11,019 nucleotides of DNA from CAYINJ01 sp964364745 (GTDB lineage: Bacteria; Patescibacteriota; Patescibacteriia; JACRDY01): the NCBI GenBank assembly GCA_964364745.1, contig CAYINJ010000019.1:1-11019 (forward strand), written 5' to 3'. Below are positions 5,873-11,019 of the stretch, piece after piece. The translations under genes and the position numbers were made by a program. The notes under the pieces were generated by a model. That model was not told the origin of the DNA and did no database searches. It was given only the letters and a program-made list of their open reading frames with translations. Position 1 is the first letter of the stretch. Each line of letters opens with the position of its first letter.

Positions 5873-6241
5873 ATGGAACGAGACCAAGAGTTTGTTGAAT
5901 ACGTCGTTAAGGCGATTGTGAACAATCCGCAGGATGTTCGCTCCGAGCGCAAGATCGATGAACGTGGCGTGCTGATCACGTTACACATCAACCCCGCTGA
6001 TATGGGGTACGTCATCGGTCACAGCGGGGAAACCGCTCGCGCCATTCGCCGCTTGCTCAAGACCGTTGGGGCCAAGAGCAATGCTCGCGTGAACTTGAAG
6101 ATCGCTGAACCAGAAGGATCGGCCGGCCCTCGCAGCCGCCGCCCAGCCGAACAGCCGTATAACCCGGACGCCCCCGTGGCGGACATGGTGGCTGATGTGG
6201 CTGATATCGATACGTCAGACCTCAATAATCTGAAGATCTAA
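5873..6241 (+). CDS. khpA: KH-domain RNA-binding protein, KhpA (YlqC) type
   Basis: KhpA proteins are small single-KH proteins that bind RNA, often together with KhpB, and influence cell division and sRNA regulation in Gram-positive bacteria. The first 80 residues are the full family: FVEYVVKAIVNNPQDVRSE (7-25), LITLHINPADMGYVIG (34-49), the RNA-binding GxxG loop G49-H50-S51-G52, ETARAIRRLLKTVGAK (53-68) and the last strand RVNLKI (72-77). Residues 80-122 are an acidic, flexible tail (PRSRRPAEQPYNPDAPVADMV...), longer than usual for the roughly 75-85-aa family. The start is the only sensible ATG ahead of the KH domain; there is no SD. khpA commonly lies beside rpsP and trmD; here both are near but on separate transcripts. 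Confidence 0.95.
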   Translation: MERDQEFVEYVVKAIVNNPQDVRSERKIDERGVLITLHINPADMGYVIGHSGETARAIRRLLKTVGAKSNARVNLKIAEPEGSAGPRSRRPAEQPYNPDAPVADMVADVADIDTSDLNNLKI

Positions 6242-6259
6242 AATTTTTGCGAAAAAGAA

Positions 6260-6294
6260 AACCGTCCGGCGTAAGCTGGGCGGTTTTTTGTTCT
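6260..6294 (+). terminator. khpA terminator
   Basis: AACCGTCCGGC-GTAA-GCTGGGCGGTT (6260-6285) pairs over 11 positions, including two G-U pairs, with a GNRA-type loop. It continues into TTTTTTGTTCT. Confidence 0.85.
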
Positions 6295-6318
6295 AAGACG
6301 AGGTAGTCAGTTTTTAAT

Positions 6319-6361
6319 CGTCATTGCGAGGAGCGAGGCTGCGAGTGACGAAGCAATCCCG
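6319..6361 (+). repeat. Dispersed repeat, family 1 (CGTCATTGCGAGGAGCGA...GAAGCAATCCC)
   Basis: It begins CGTCATTGCGAGGAGCG and ends GTGACGAAGCAATCCC. An inverted copy is at 10462-10510, with partial copies at 250-266 and 10525-10538. This motif type is known from many bacterial genomes as a high-copy intergenic repeat. Confidence 0.8.
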
Positions 6362-6402
6362 GGTTATGTCCAACGGCCCATCCCTGTTCACTGCCTCCCC
6401 GC

Positions 6403-6553
6403 TTGTCATCCTGAGGAACGAGGTTTGGCGAGTGACGAAGGATCTACGGGTATATTCCTCGAAGCTCTGTTTTTTCACCGCTTAGAAAAGCTCCACCTAG
6501 ATCCTTCGACTTCGTTCGCCCTGCAACAGGTCTCACTTCGCTCAGGATGACAA
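6403..6553. repeat. Dispersed repeat, family 2: two copies facing each other
   Basis: The first copy, 6403-6446, runs TTGTCATCCTGAGGAACGAGG...GTGACGAAGGATCTA. The second, 6498-6553, is inverted: TAGATCCTTCGACTTCG...CACTTCGCTCAGGATGACAA. Together they can fold into one long stem over a 50-base centre. They fill most of the 340-base gap between khpA and the 70-aa membrane protein (6242-6581), which has no gene. The structure faces the end of the leftward trmD operon and could serve as its terminator, since no other is visible there. Confidence 0.75.
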
Positions 6554-6581
6554 AAATAGGTGACTCAAATTTTATCTATCG

Positions 6582-6794
6582 TTAGTTTAGAGTACCAATA
6601 AAAGATAAAACAAACCCCACGACTAATAAACCAACTCCAAATATCAACCAATTAGGATGGTACATCAATAAAGCATAATACTTTCTCCCGTTCTCATTTA
6701 GAACACATTCTTTGTCATCTTTTCCAAAGAAAAAAACAACCAGCAAAGTCCCGACTATATTTAAAATTAACCCCCATTGTTCAAGAGTTAACAT
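6582..6794 (-). CDS. Small membrane protein, two transmembrane helices (70 aa)
   Basis: The frame is open into trmD, but the ATG at 6794 is the likely start, because it lies one base after the trmD stop codon (TAG-T-ATG) and the protein then opens with a helix. Helix 1 spans about residues 7-23 (WGLILNIVGTLLVVFFF), followed by a charged loop with KDDKE and NENGRKYY (25-40). Helix 2 spans about 48-68 (NWLIFGVGLLVVGFVLSFIG). No family recognised. The tight spacing implies translation coupled to trmD and membership of the same operon. The base composition is lower in GC than trmD. A function in the membrane cannot be named. Confidence 0.7.
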   Translation of the reverse strand: MLTLEQWGLILNIVGTLLVVFFFGKDDKECVLNENGRKYYALLMYHPNWLIFGVGLLVVGFVLSFIGTLN

Positions 6795-6795
6795 A

Positions 6796-7446
6796 CTATT
6801 TCTTCTTCCCCTGCCGCCACCGTTTGATCTTAGCGTGGTCACCCGACAGCAACACCGGCGGCACGCGGTATTTTTTTCCGTTTATAACCACCACCTCCGG
6901 CCGGGTATAGTGTGGGTACTCTTTCGTAACGCCATCGGCGAAGCTTTCTTCGACGATTGATTCCGCATCGCCCAATACTCCGGGCAACAGACGAGTGACC
7001 GCTTCGGTGATTATGAGCGCTGGCAGCTCGCCGCCAGACAAAACGTATGGCCCGACCGACATCCGTTCGTCAACCAGTTTATTCACTCGCTCGTCAAACC
7101 CCTCGTAACGACCGCAGACGAAAATAAGTTGGTTGTACTTTTTGGCGTAGTCAGCGGCCAGCTTTTGCGTAAACTGCTTACCGGCCGGATCGAGCATGAT
7201 CACTCGACTCCGCTTGAGTCGTTTGATTTTTTCAAGCATCTTCAGCCACGGCTCGACCATCATCAGCATTCCCGGACCACCGCCATAGGGTTTGTCGTCG
7301 ACGGTGTGGTGGCGGTCAGTCGTCACCGAGCGAAGGTCATGGACCGTGACCGTGATCTTTCGCTTGGCTTGAGCAATTTTTAAAATTGACTCGCCGAGAT
7401 AGGCGTCGAAAATATGGGGGAAGATGGTGATGAGGTCGAAGCGCAT
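6796..7446 (-). CDS. trmD: tRNA (guanine-37 N1)-methyltransferase TrmD
   Basis: TrmD transfers a methyl group from S-adenosylmethionine to G37, next to the anticodon, which prevents +1 frameshifts. The knot-fold (SPOUT) motifs are all present: MRFDLITIFP start, KPYGGGPGMLM (52-62), CGRYEGFDERV (111-121), VGPYVLSGGELPAL (131-144), TRLLPGVLG (151-159), ESFADG (167-172) and YPHYTRP (177-183). Most TrmDs read IGDYVL where this one has VGPYVL. The catalytic Asp expected in the ESFADG linker is present. At 216 aa it is about 25-35 residues shorter than the usual 240-250; the C-terminal helix region ends at RWRQGKKK. The start is 12 bases after the stop of the PLP-enzyme gene, so it is co-transcribed with it. 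Confidence 0.97.
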   Translation of the reverse strand: MRFDLITIFPHIFDAYLGESILKIAQAKRKITVTVHDLRSVTTDRHHTVDDKPYGGGPGMLMMVEPWLKMLEKIKRLKRSRVIMLDPAGKQFTQKLAADYAKKYNQLIFVCGRYEGFDERVNKLVDERMSVGPYVLSGGELPALIITEAVTRLLPGVLGDAESIVEESFADGVTKEYPHYTRPEVVVINGKKYRVPPVLLSGDHAKIKRWRQGKKK

Positions 7447-7458
7447 AGAAACAGTTGC

Positions 7459-8478
7459 TCAAAACTTTCCTTTACCGGTATTGATAATGAGTATTTTAGC
7501 TTTTACCGGTACTTGATGTCTCAGCTGTAACAGCATGGCGAGACCCGAGATACCCGAGGGTTCACAGGTAATACCTTGGTCATGAGCGATATCCATGGCT
7601 TTATTTAAATACTCCTCGCGAAAAACAAACACGTCAGATTTATTGCCGCAAAATCCACACTGGCGATAGAGGGAAATCCATTGCTCATTAAAGCCGGCGA
7701 AAGGCAAGTGCGGCGAGTACAGTTTATCGGCTTTTGATTTTTTGTCATTGGTGGTGACACCGATAAAGTGACAATTACGCAGCGTAGCCACTTTGCCTTG
7801 AAACCGCGGATCATGGTCAATGGCGGTAATTTCTTTTTTACCGACATTCAGTATATTTTCATACAGATTCCCCGTGCCGAACGGGATAAAACAATACTCC
7901 GGAGAGGTATTGATAATTTCGTAGCTCAGCCAATCATAAAAACGTGTGGTGGGGTCTAAGCCGATGCTCGAAGTGATATCAAAACCGTTGACATTATCGG
8001 TCAGCTTTAGAATATCAGCGGTAAAAAGCACCTGGGCACTTAAATCTGTTATATGAATTTCGCAGCCTATTTTTTTCAAGACGGCCAAAATGGCCTTATC
8101 AGTATGTTTATCAACTAACACTTTCAGGTTGGGCAGCTGGTGTTTCCGCAGCGCGGTCTGAATCGCCAAGGCGGCATTACCCGAGGAGATCAAAGACATC
8201 GCCGGGAGTTTACCTTTTATTTGCCCTTGTTGTTTGGCCAGCAAAAAATAATGGTAGGTCACCACTATTTCCCAGGCCATACGGTCTTTGTGCGTGCCAG
8301 TGGGGTTCACGCTTTCATCTTTCAACCAAACATTGCTAAATCCCGGTACTTTGATTCGGTAGACCGGCGTGGCCGGAAACCGAGGATGATCGGGGGGAAA
8401 CTCCGGTCGGCGAGGATCGTTTTCCGAAGTAATGTGAATTGATTTTAAGATTTTTTGTTCGTGTTGAGTCAGTGACAT
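7459..8478 (-). CDS. Threonine-synthase-like PLP-dependent enzyme
   Basis: This is a fold-type II pyridoxal-phosphate enzyme. The cofactor Lys is K64 in DESVNPTGTHKDR (54-66). The substrate loop SSGNAALA is at 98-105, the phosphate-binding loop PFGTGN at 199-204, CEPSG at 305-309 and the end NTGKG at 333-337. Threonine synthase makes Thr from O-phosphohomoserine, but 339 aa is shorter than many ThrCs, and THKDR replaces the usual SFKDR, so the reaction could differ (threonine synthase, dehydratase or another beta-elimination). Without neighbouring amino-acid genes the substrate stays open. C274-x2-C277 may be a metal or redox pair. First gene of an operon with trmD and a small membrane protein. 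The ATG at 8478 lies 8 bases after the -10 box, so its mRNA is probably leaderless. Confidence 0.88.
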   Translation of the reverse strand: MSLTQHEQKILKSIHITSENDPRRPEFPPDHPRFPATPVYRIKVPGFSNVWLKDESVNPTGTHKDRMAWEIVVTYHYFLLAKQQGQIKGKLPAMSLISSGNAALAIQTALRKHQLPNLKVLVDKHTDKAILAVLKKIGCEIHITDLSAQVLFTADILKLTDNVNGFDITSSIGLDPTTRFYDWLSYEIINTSPEYCFIPFGTGNLYENILNVGKKEITAIDHDPRFQGKVATLRNCHFIGVTTNDKKSKADKLYSPHLPFAGFNEQWISLYRQCGFCGNKSDVFVFREEYLNKAMDIAHDQGITCEPSGISGLAMLLQLRHQVPVKAKILIINTGKGKF

Positions 8479-8486
8479 ATGGGCTT

Positions 8487-8516
8487 AGTATAACATTTAC
8501 GGCCATTTAGGTGCAA
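8487..8516 (-). promoter_or_regulatory. Promoter of the PLP enzyme-trmD operon
   Basis: The minus strand has TTGCAC (8511-8516), an 18-nt spacer and TATACT (8487-8492), preceded by TGT (extended -10). Only eight bases separate the -10 box from the start codon, so the inferred first transcribed base falls within about two bases of the ATG. Confidence 0.7.
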
Positions 8517-8537
8517 TCTAAGATCTGCTAATTTAAA

Positions 8538-8572
8538 ATTACAAAGAACCTCGTCTAATGACGAGGTTTTTT
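8538..8572 (-). terminator. Terminator downstream of the 103-aa gene (possibly bidirectional)
   Basis: AACCTCGTC-TAAT-GACGAGGTT (8547-8568) is a perfect nine-pair stem. It is flanked by A/T runs on both sides: TTTTTT on the plus strand and TTCTTTGTAATTTT on the minus strand. The only gene leading into it is the minus-strand 103-aa gene. Confidence 0.75.
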
Positions 8573-8598
8573 AAAAGTTTTTATTGGCCAATTTATTT

Positions 8599-8910
8599 TT
8601 AGTTTTCTTCTGATAAAAGATCTCCGTATTGTCTTCGCAAATAACTAACATCTTCACCTCGGCCTTCGCAAGTATCTAGGGCTTGTCTAAAAGCTTCCAC
8701 AAATTCTGGATTCTTTAAAAATCTATCGCGGTCCGTTTGATAATCGAAGCCACCGCGTGTAGACTGATAAATATCGGCCATAAGGTCATGGATGGTTTCG
8801 ACGTTAATATCTGGACGCTTAAACAACCTTACAGCTTCGAGAAAAAGAGCATGCTCTGGACTGAGCGCTTGTTCTGGTGTTGGTGTTGGTGTTGGCATTG
8901 CTTCAAACAT
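8599..8910 (-). CDS. Hypothetical 103-aa protein
   Basis: Not recognised. The N-terminus carries a Pro-Thr run (MPTPTPTPEQ at 5-14) encoded by a short GGTGTT-type repeat on the plus strand. The remainder is acidic and helical: EHALFLEAVRLF (19-30), VETIHDLMADIYQS (37-50), DRDRFLKNPEFVEAFRQALD (60-79) and DVSYLRRQYGDLLSEEN (87-103). No membrane segment or signal peptide is visible. The start may be M1 or M5; neither has an SD, and no clear promoter is seen in the AT-rich upstream stretch. The codon structure and the terminator support a real monocistronic gene. Function unknown. Confidence 0.72.
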   Translation of the reverse strand: MFEAMPTPTPTPEQALSPEHALFLEAVRLFKRPDINVETIHDLMADIYQSTRGGFDYQTDRDRFLKNPEFVEAFRQALDTCEGRGEDVSYLRRQYGDLLSEEN

Positions 8911-9000
8911 ATAAGTAATGTTATTTGGTTGGTAAGTAATTTAAATTTACTTTAGTTTATCATAAAAGTAAAGTGATTTTAATAATTTCCTTTCTAAGCC

Positions 9001-9134
9001 CAGATGGGTAAATCATCTGATCTTGGAAAGATGGGGCAAGACGTGGCCTGCCCCGACAACCCTTTGCTTTGGCAGGACGTAGCCTGCCTCCTAACGTTTA
9101 ACCCTTGCGTTGGTAGGTGGACCCGACCTACCAA
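9001..9134. repeat. Row of related hairpins with a GACGTNGCC-like centre
   Basis: Three inverted repeats follow each other: GGGGCA...TGCCCC (9033-9054, centre AGACGTGGCC), GGCAGG-ACGTAG-CCTGCC (9071-9088), and TTGGTAGGT-GGACCCG-ACCTACCAA (9110-9134). A weaker one, CAGATG...CATCTG, is at 9001-9019. The first two share the word (G)ACGT(A/G)GCCTGCC. The last one overlaps the stop codon of the membrane-protein gene at 9128 and may act as its transcription end, though no T run follows. They look like members of a dispersed hairpin family that have piled up in the gap 8961-9127. Confidence 0.65.
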
Positions 9135-9457
9135 TGATTGAGCGTAATGTACCACCACCTCCTTACCGCCCTAGCGGTTAGAAGCAACAACGCCTTGAGG
9201 GCCATCCATACCACGATACCGATACCGCTGGCTAGGGCTCCGAGGGCGATTATTCCCACTATAATCATGAGCGGGATGCCCACGAACCTCAGGAGGCTCA
9301 ATACTGGTGAGTGCTCCCCCATAACGTGGAGGACAAACCACGTTATGGGGACAGAAACTATGGCCGATCCCACTGGGAAAGGGTCGTATTCGGAAGATAT
9401 GGTCATCATGAATACGATGACCGTAACCCCCATGTACACTTCCAATATCTCTAACAT
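9128..9457 (-). CDS. Small integral membrane protein (109 aa)
   Basis: Not recognised. GGAG ahead of an A run precedes the ATG at 9457 and supports the start. Hydrophobic segments lie at about 8-20 (MGVTVIVFMMTIS), 30-46 (GSAIVSVPITWFVLHVM), 56-74 (LRFVGIPLMIIVGIIALGA) and 75-95, so three or four transmembrane helices are likely. The end is basic and aromatic (RAVRRWWYITLNHW), placing the C-terminus probably on the inner side. Gly, Ile and Val dominate. It is divergent from the TrmB-family regulator with about 60 bases between their -35 boxes, which suggests, but does not show, that the regulator controls it. Its stop codon sits in the arm of a hairpin. Confidence 0.72.
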   Translation of the reverse strand: MLEILEVYMGVTVIVFMMTISSEYDPFPVGSAIVSVPITWFVLHVMGEHSPVLSLLRFVGIPLMIIVGIIALGALASGIGIVVWMALKALLLLTARAVRRWWYITLNHW

Positions 9458-9528
9458 TTTTTTCTCCTTACCCCTCCTGATGGGGCGTGGGTTGTTGATT
9501 TTTCAAGGTGCTTTCTTATCTTGATTAT

Positions 9529-9557
9529 AGTTTAGCATACTTACTTTATTTTGTCAA
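9529..9557 (-). promoter_or_regulatory. Promoter of the 109-aa membrane protein
   Basis: The minus strand has TTGACA (9552-9557), a 17-nt spacer and TAAACT (9529-9534), preceded by TGC (extended -10). The leader is about 65 nt. Confidence 0.7.
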
Positions 9558-9581
9558 TAGCTACCAACTCTAAATACCCTG

Positions 9582-9598
9582 ATTTTATTGATTAAAAT
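9582..9598. promoter_or_regulatory. Candidate operator between divergent promoters
   Basis: ATTTTA-TTGAT-TAAAAT is an inverted repeat with a five-base centre. It is placed between the membrane-protein promoter and the regulator promoter, 19 bases ahead of the latter's -35 box. It could be the binding site of the adjacent TrmB-type regulator. In AT-rich DNA such a short palindrome can also arise by chance. Confidence 0.35.
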
Positions 9599-9617
9599 GA
9601 TATTTTGTCGAAACTTA

Positions 9618-9646
9618 TTGACACAATTATTTTTATTTGCTAAAAT
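9618..9646 (+). promoter_or_regulatory. Promoter of the TrmB-family regulator gene
   Basis: TTGACA (9618-9623), a 17-nt spacer and TAAAAT (9641-9646), preceded by TGC (extended -10). The transcript would start near 9653, about 23 nt ahead of the ATG at 9676. Confidence 0.7.
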
Positions 9647-9675
9647 TAGAGCAGGCATATAATTACTCTAAAAAT

Positions 9676-10554
9676 ATGATTGACCAATTAAAAGAGCTGG
9701 GATTTAACGACAAAGAAGCCAGCGTGTATGCCGCCCTCTTGGAACTGGGGCCGTCTTCGGTGACCGAAGTGGCTCGTCAGGCCAAAATTAACCGGACCAC
9801 TGGCTATGATATTTTGGAAAAACTCGCCAGTAAAAAACTGGTTAGGCCGGCTAAACGGCGGGGTAAGGCGGTATATGTGTCCGAAAACCCGGAAAATATA
9901 AAAAGAGTGTTGGAAGAAGAGGCAGTGCGCTATCAACAAATGGCCGAGAAGGCCGGTAAAATGATGCCCGACCTGAAATCGCTGTATTCGGAAATCGAAA
10001 AAAAACCGATCGTCAAATTTTATGAGGGGTTGGAAGGTTTAAAGTCACTGTATGAAGATAGTTTGACCTCCAGTGAAGAGTTGCGGTCTTACACTTCCAT
10101 GGAGGACTTGAAAACGGTTTTGGGCGATTACGCCGAAGATTATTTTGCTAAAAGAAAAGCTAAAGGTATCGCCATTCGAGCGATTGCGCCAGCAAGCGAC
10201 TACGCAGTGTATTTAAAAAAGGTTGGCTCTGAATTTTTACGAGAAGTACGGATCGTACCCGCTGACCGGTTCAATTTTTCCCCTGAGATTTATATCTACG
10301 AAAACAAAATGACCGTTATGTCGCTGAAAGAAAAATTCGGTGTTTATATTGAATCAAAAGAAATCGCCGAGGCGTTAAAAAAAGCTTACGAGTTGGCTTG
10401 GGAGGCGGCGGGTAAGTATGACAGTGAAATATCTAATCACCAGGTTCAGCACTTCTCCCCTGGGATTGCTTCGTCCGTCCCGCCAGGCGGGACTCCTCGC
10501 AATGACGAGCATGATGTGGCGGGGCTCGCAATGACGAGGGTGACTCCCTCTTGA
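9676..10554 (+). CDS. TrmB-family transcription regulator with repeat-derived C-terminal tail
   Basis: An N-terminal winged helix-turn-helix (residues 2-68) reads MIDQLKELGFNDKEASVYAALLELG, with recognition helix INRTTGYDILEKLASKKLV (38-56) and wing KRRGKAVYV (60-68); this is the TrmB pattern. A coiled-coil-like linker (72-110) leads to the effector/phospholipase-D-like domain (about 112-245): IVKFYEGLEGLKSLYEDSL, EELRSYTS, AKGIAIRAIAP, REVRIVPADRF, EIYIYENKMTVMSL, FGVYIESKEIAEALKKAYELAWEAA. TrmB regulators sense sugars in archaea; in CPR bacteria the ligand is unknown. A TTG at 9637 in the same frame lies in the promoter, so the ATG at 9676 (292 aa) is chosen; no SD. Residues 263-292 are encoded by a dispersed repeat, so the native protein probably ended near residue 255. 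The stop codon overlaps the rRNA promoter. Confidence 0.88.
   Translation: MIDQLKELGFNDKEASVYAALLELGPSSVTEVARQAKINRTTGYDILEKLASKKLVRPAKRRGKAVYVSENPENIKRVLEEEAVRYQQMAEKAGKMMPDLKSLYSEIEKKPIVKFYEGLEGLKSLYEDSLTSSEELRSYTSMEDLKTVLGDYAEDYFAKRKAKGIAIRAIAPASDYAVYLKKVGSEFLREVRIVPADRFNFSPEIYIYENKMTVMSLKEKFGVYIESKEIAEALKKAYELAWEAAGKYDSEISNHQVQHFSPGIASSVPPGGTPRNDEHDVAGLAMTRVTPS
10462..10538 (-). repeat. Dispersed repeat family 1 inside the 3' end of the regulator gene
   Basis: GGGATTGCTTCGTC...CTCCTCGCAATGACGAGC (10462-10510) is the inverted copy of the repeat at 6319-6361. It has an extra inner hairpin, GTCCCGCC-A-GGCGGGAC (10477-10493). Its end CTCGCAATGACGAG (10496-10509) is repeated once more at 10525-10538, 29 bases on. 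Confidence 0.85.
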
Positions 10555-10578
10555 CACAATTTCCCAGTACGCTATACT
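10551..10578 (+). promoter_or_regulatory. rRNA operon promoter
   Basis: TTGACA (10551-10556), a 16-nt spacer and TATACT (10573-10578): a perfect -35 and a near-perfect -10. It lies about 390 bases ahead of the 16S gene. The TGA stop of the regulator gene (10552-10554) is part of the -35 box. Confidence 0.85.
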
Positions 10579-10963
10579 GTGCTTGCCTCTTTAAAACAGG
10601 CGCAAGTTCCATTCAAGATTTTACCCCCCACAATTTCATCTAAACTTTCGTCCGGCGTGGCGAAAAGTAGGCGAAAAGACAGTGATGGCTGAGTAGGTTT
10701 CCAGTGATGTATGAATCCAAAAGGGAGACCGCTAATTTGGCCCGCACTGTTTTTTCGTTGCTTGATGAGAAGCTGAACCGGCGGCGGCGAAAAAGCATTT
10801 TGACAATCGAAAAAGTAATAGGAATCCAACTATTTCTATTGAATCAGTCAGGCAAACTTCAGGAACACATTCTGACGAGTCGTCGTATCAGTACGGCGAT
10901 TCGATCAATCAATTTTTAGAGCTTCGGCTCTGAATGGTTTTCTAGGGTGTACCACAAACATCC
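10579..10963 (+). other. rRNA leader with boxA-like antitermination site
   Basis: This stretch of about 385 bases holds no convincing gene. At 10585-10598 GCCTCTTTAAAACA resembles the bacterial rrn boxA (TGCTCTTTAACA), which recruits NusB/S10 to keep polymerase from terminating. It starts about at the inferred transcription start, within a small stem CTTGC...GCAAG (10582-10606). GGCGAAAAG occurs twice (10659-10667 and 10670-10678). The hairpin AGAGC-TTCG-GCTCT (10918-10931) with a UUCG loop stands about 40 bases before the 16S rRNA. A 71-codon open frame (10704-10919) lacks an SD and is not taken as a gene. Confidence 0.65.

Positions 10964-11019
<56 letters not shown>

Noticed and set aside
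8876..8896. GGTGTT microsatellite as a phase-variation switch
   Set aside because: The six-base unit keeps the reading frame, so length changes would only alter a Pro-Thr run.
9001..9134. CRISPR array
   Set aside because: The repeated units are hairpins of differing sequence and spacing, without identical repeats or spacers of constant length, and no cas gene is present.
9637..9675. TTG start giving 13 extra residues to the TrmB-type regulator
   Set aside because: The TTG overlaps the TGC-TAAAAT extended -10 box, so it is not transcribed from that promoter.
10572..10829. 85-codon minus-strand frame opposite the rRNA leader
   Set aside because: It overlaps the rRNA promoter and leader, with no SD or domain.
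10704..10919. 71-codon open frame in the rRNA leader
   Set aside because: No SD, no recognisable domain, and it lies inside an untranslated rRNA leader; could only be rescued by conservation in relatives.

Overview
The window looks like a chromosomal piece of a Candidate Phyla Radiation (Patescibacteria, probably Parcubacteria-like) bacterium. This is inferred from several things. The 16S rRNA begins at the right edge with the CPR-typical reading GGCGGCGTGTCTAAGGCAT. The small ribosomal protein S16 carries an Ala/Pro/Glu-rich tail, TrmD is short, and there is a KhpA-type KH protein and a TrmB-family regulator. Many genes lack a Shine-Dalgarno (SD) site and sit close to their promoters. Dispersed palindromic repeats lie between genes. 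No plasmid, phage, IS or CRISPR machinery is visible.

Left part (1-3563, all minus strand): a truncated GIY-YIG endonuclease-like gene at the edge, a repeat-bearing gap, then a compact, visibly GC-rich cluster of four unrecognised genes (310, 310, 104 and 186 aa). Each has a strong AGGAG(G)-type SD, and hairpin terminators follow three of them. The two 310-aa proteins are divergent paralogues, with a 44-residue ungapped block and several shared anchors. The 186-aa protein, and more weakly the 104-aa protein, seem to share pieces of the same architecture. This cluster is the best candidate for an undescribed system; its function cannot be read from the sequence.

Middle (3563-6300): back-to-back promoters drive the cluster leftwards and rpsP (S16) rightwards. 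rpsP is followed by a 68-aa basic protein, a convergent protein-kinase-fold gene with intact catalytic motifs, and divergent khpA.

Right-middle (6300-8600): a gap of 340 bases filled with dispersed repeats, then a minus-strand operon read from right to left: a threonine-synthase-like PLP enzyme, probably on a leaderless mRNA, trmD, and a two-helix membrane peptide one base downstream of the trmD stop.

Right part (8600-11019): a 103-aa hypothetical gene, a row of three related hairpins, a small membrane protein divergent from a TrmB-type transcription regulator, and the rRNA operon start. A dispersed repeat has run into the 3' end of the regulator gene and supplies its last ~30 residues. The regulator's stop codon lies inside the -35 box of the rRNA promoter. 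The rRNA leader (~385 nt) starts with a boxA-like antitermination site.

Across the window the promoters share TTGAC(A/T), a 16-18 nt spacer, and often a TGn extended -10. All calls come from reading the sequence by eye; no database search was run.
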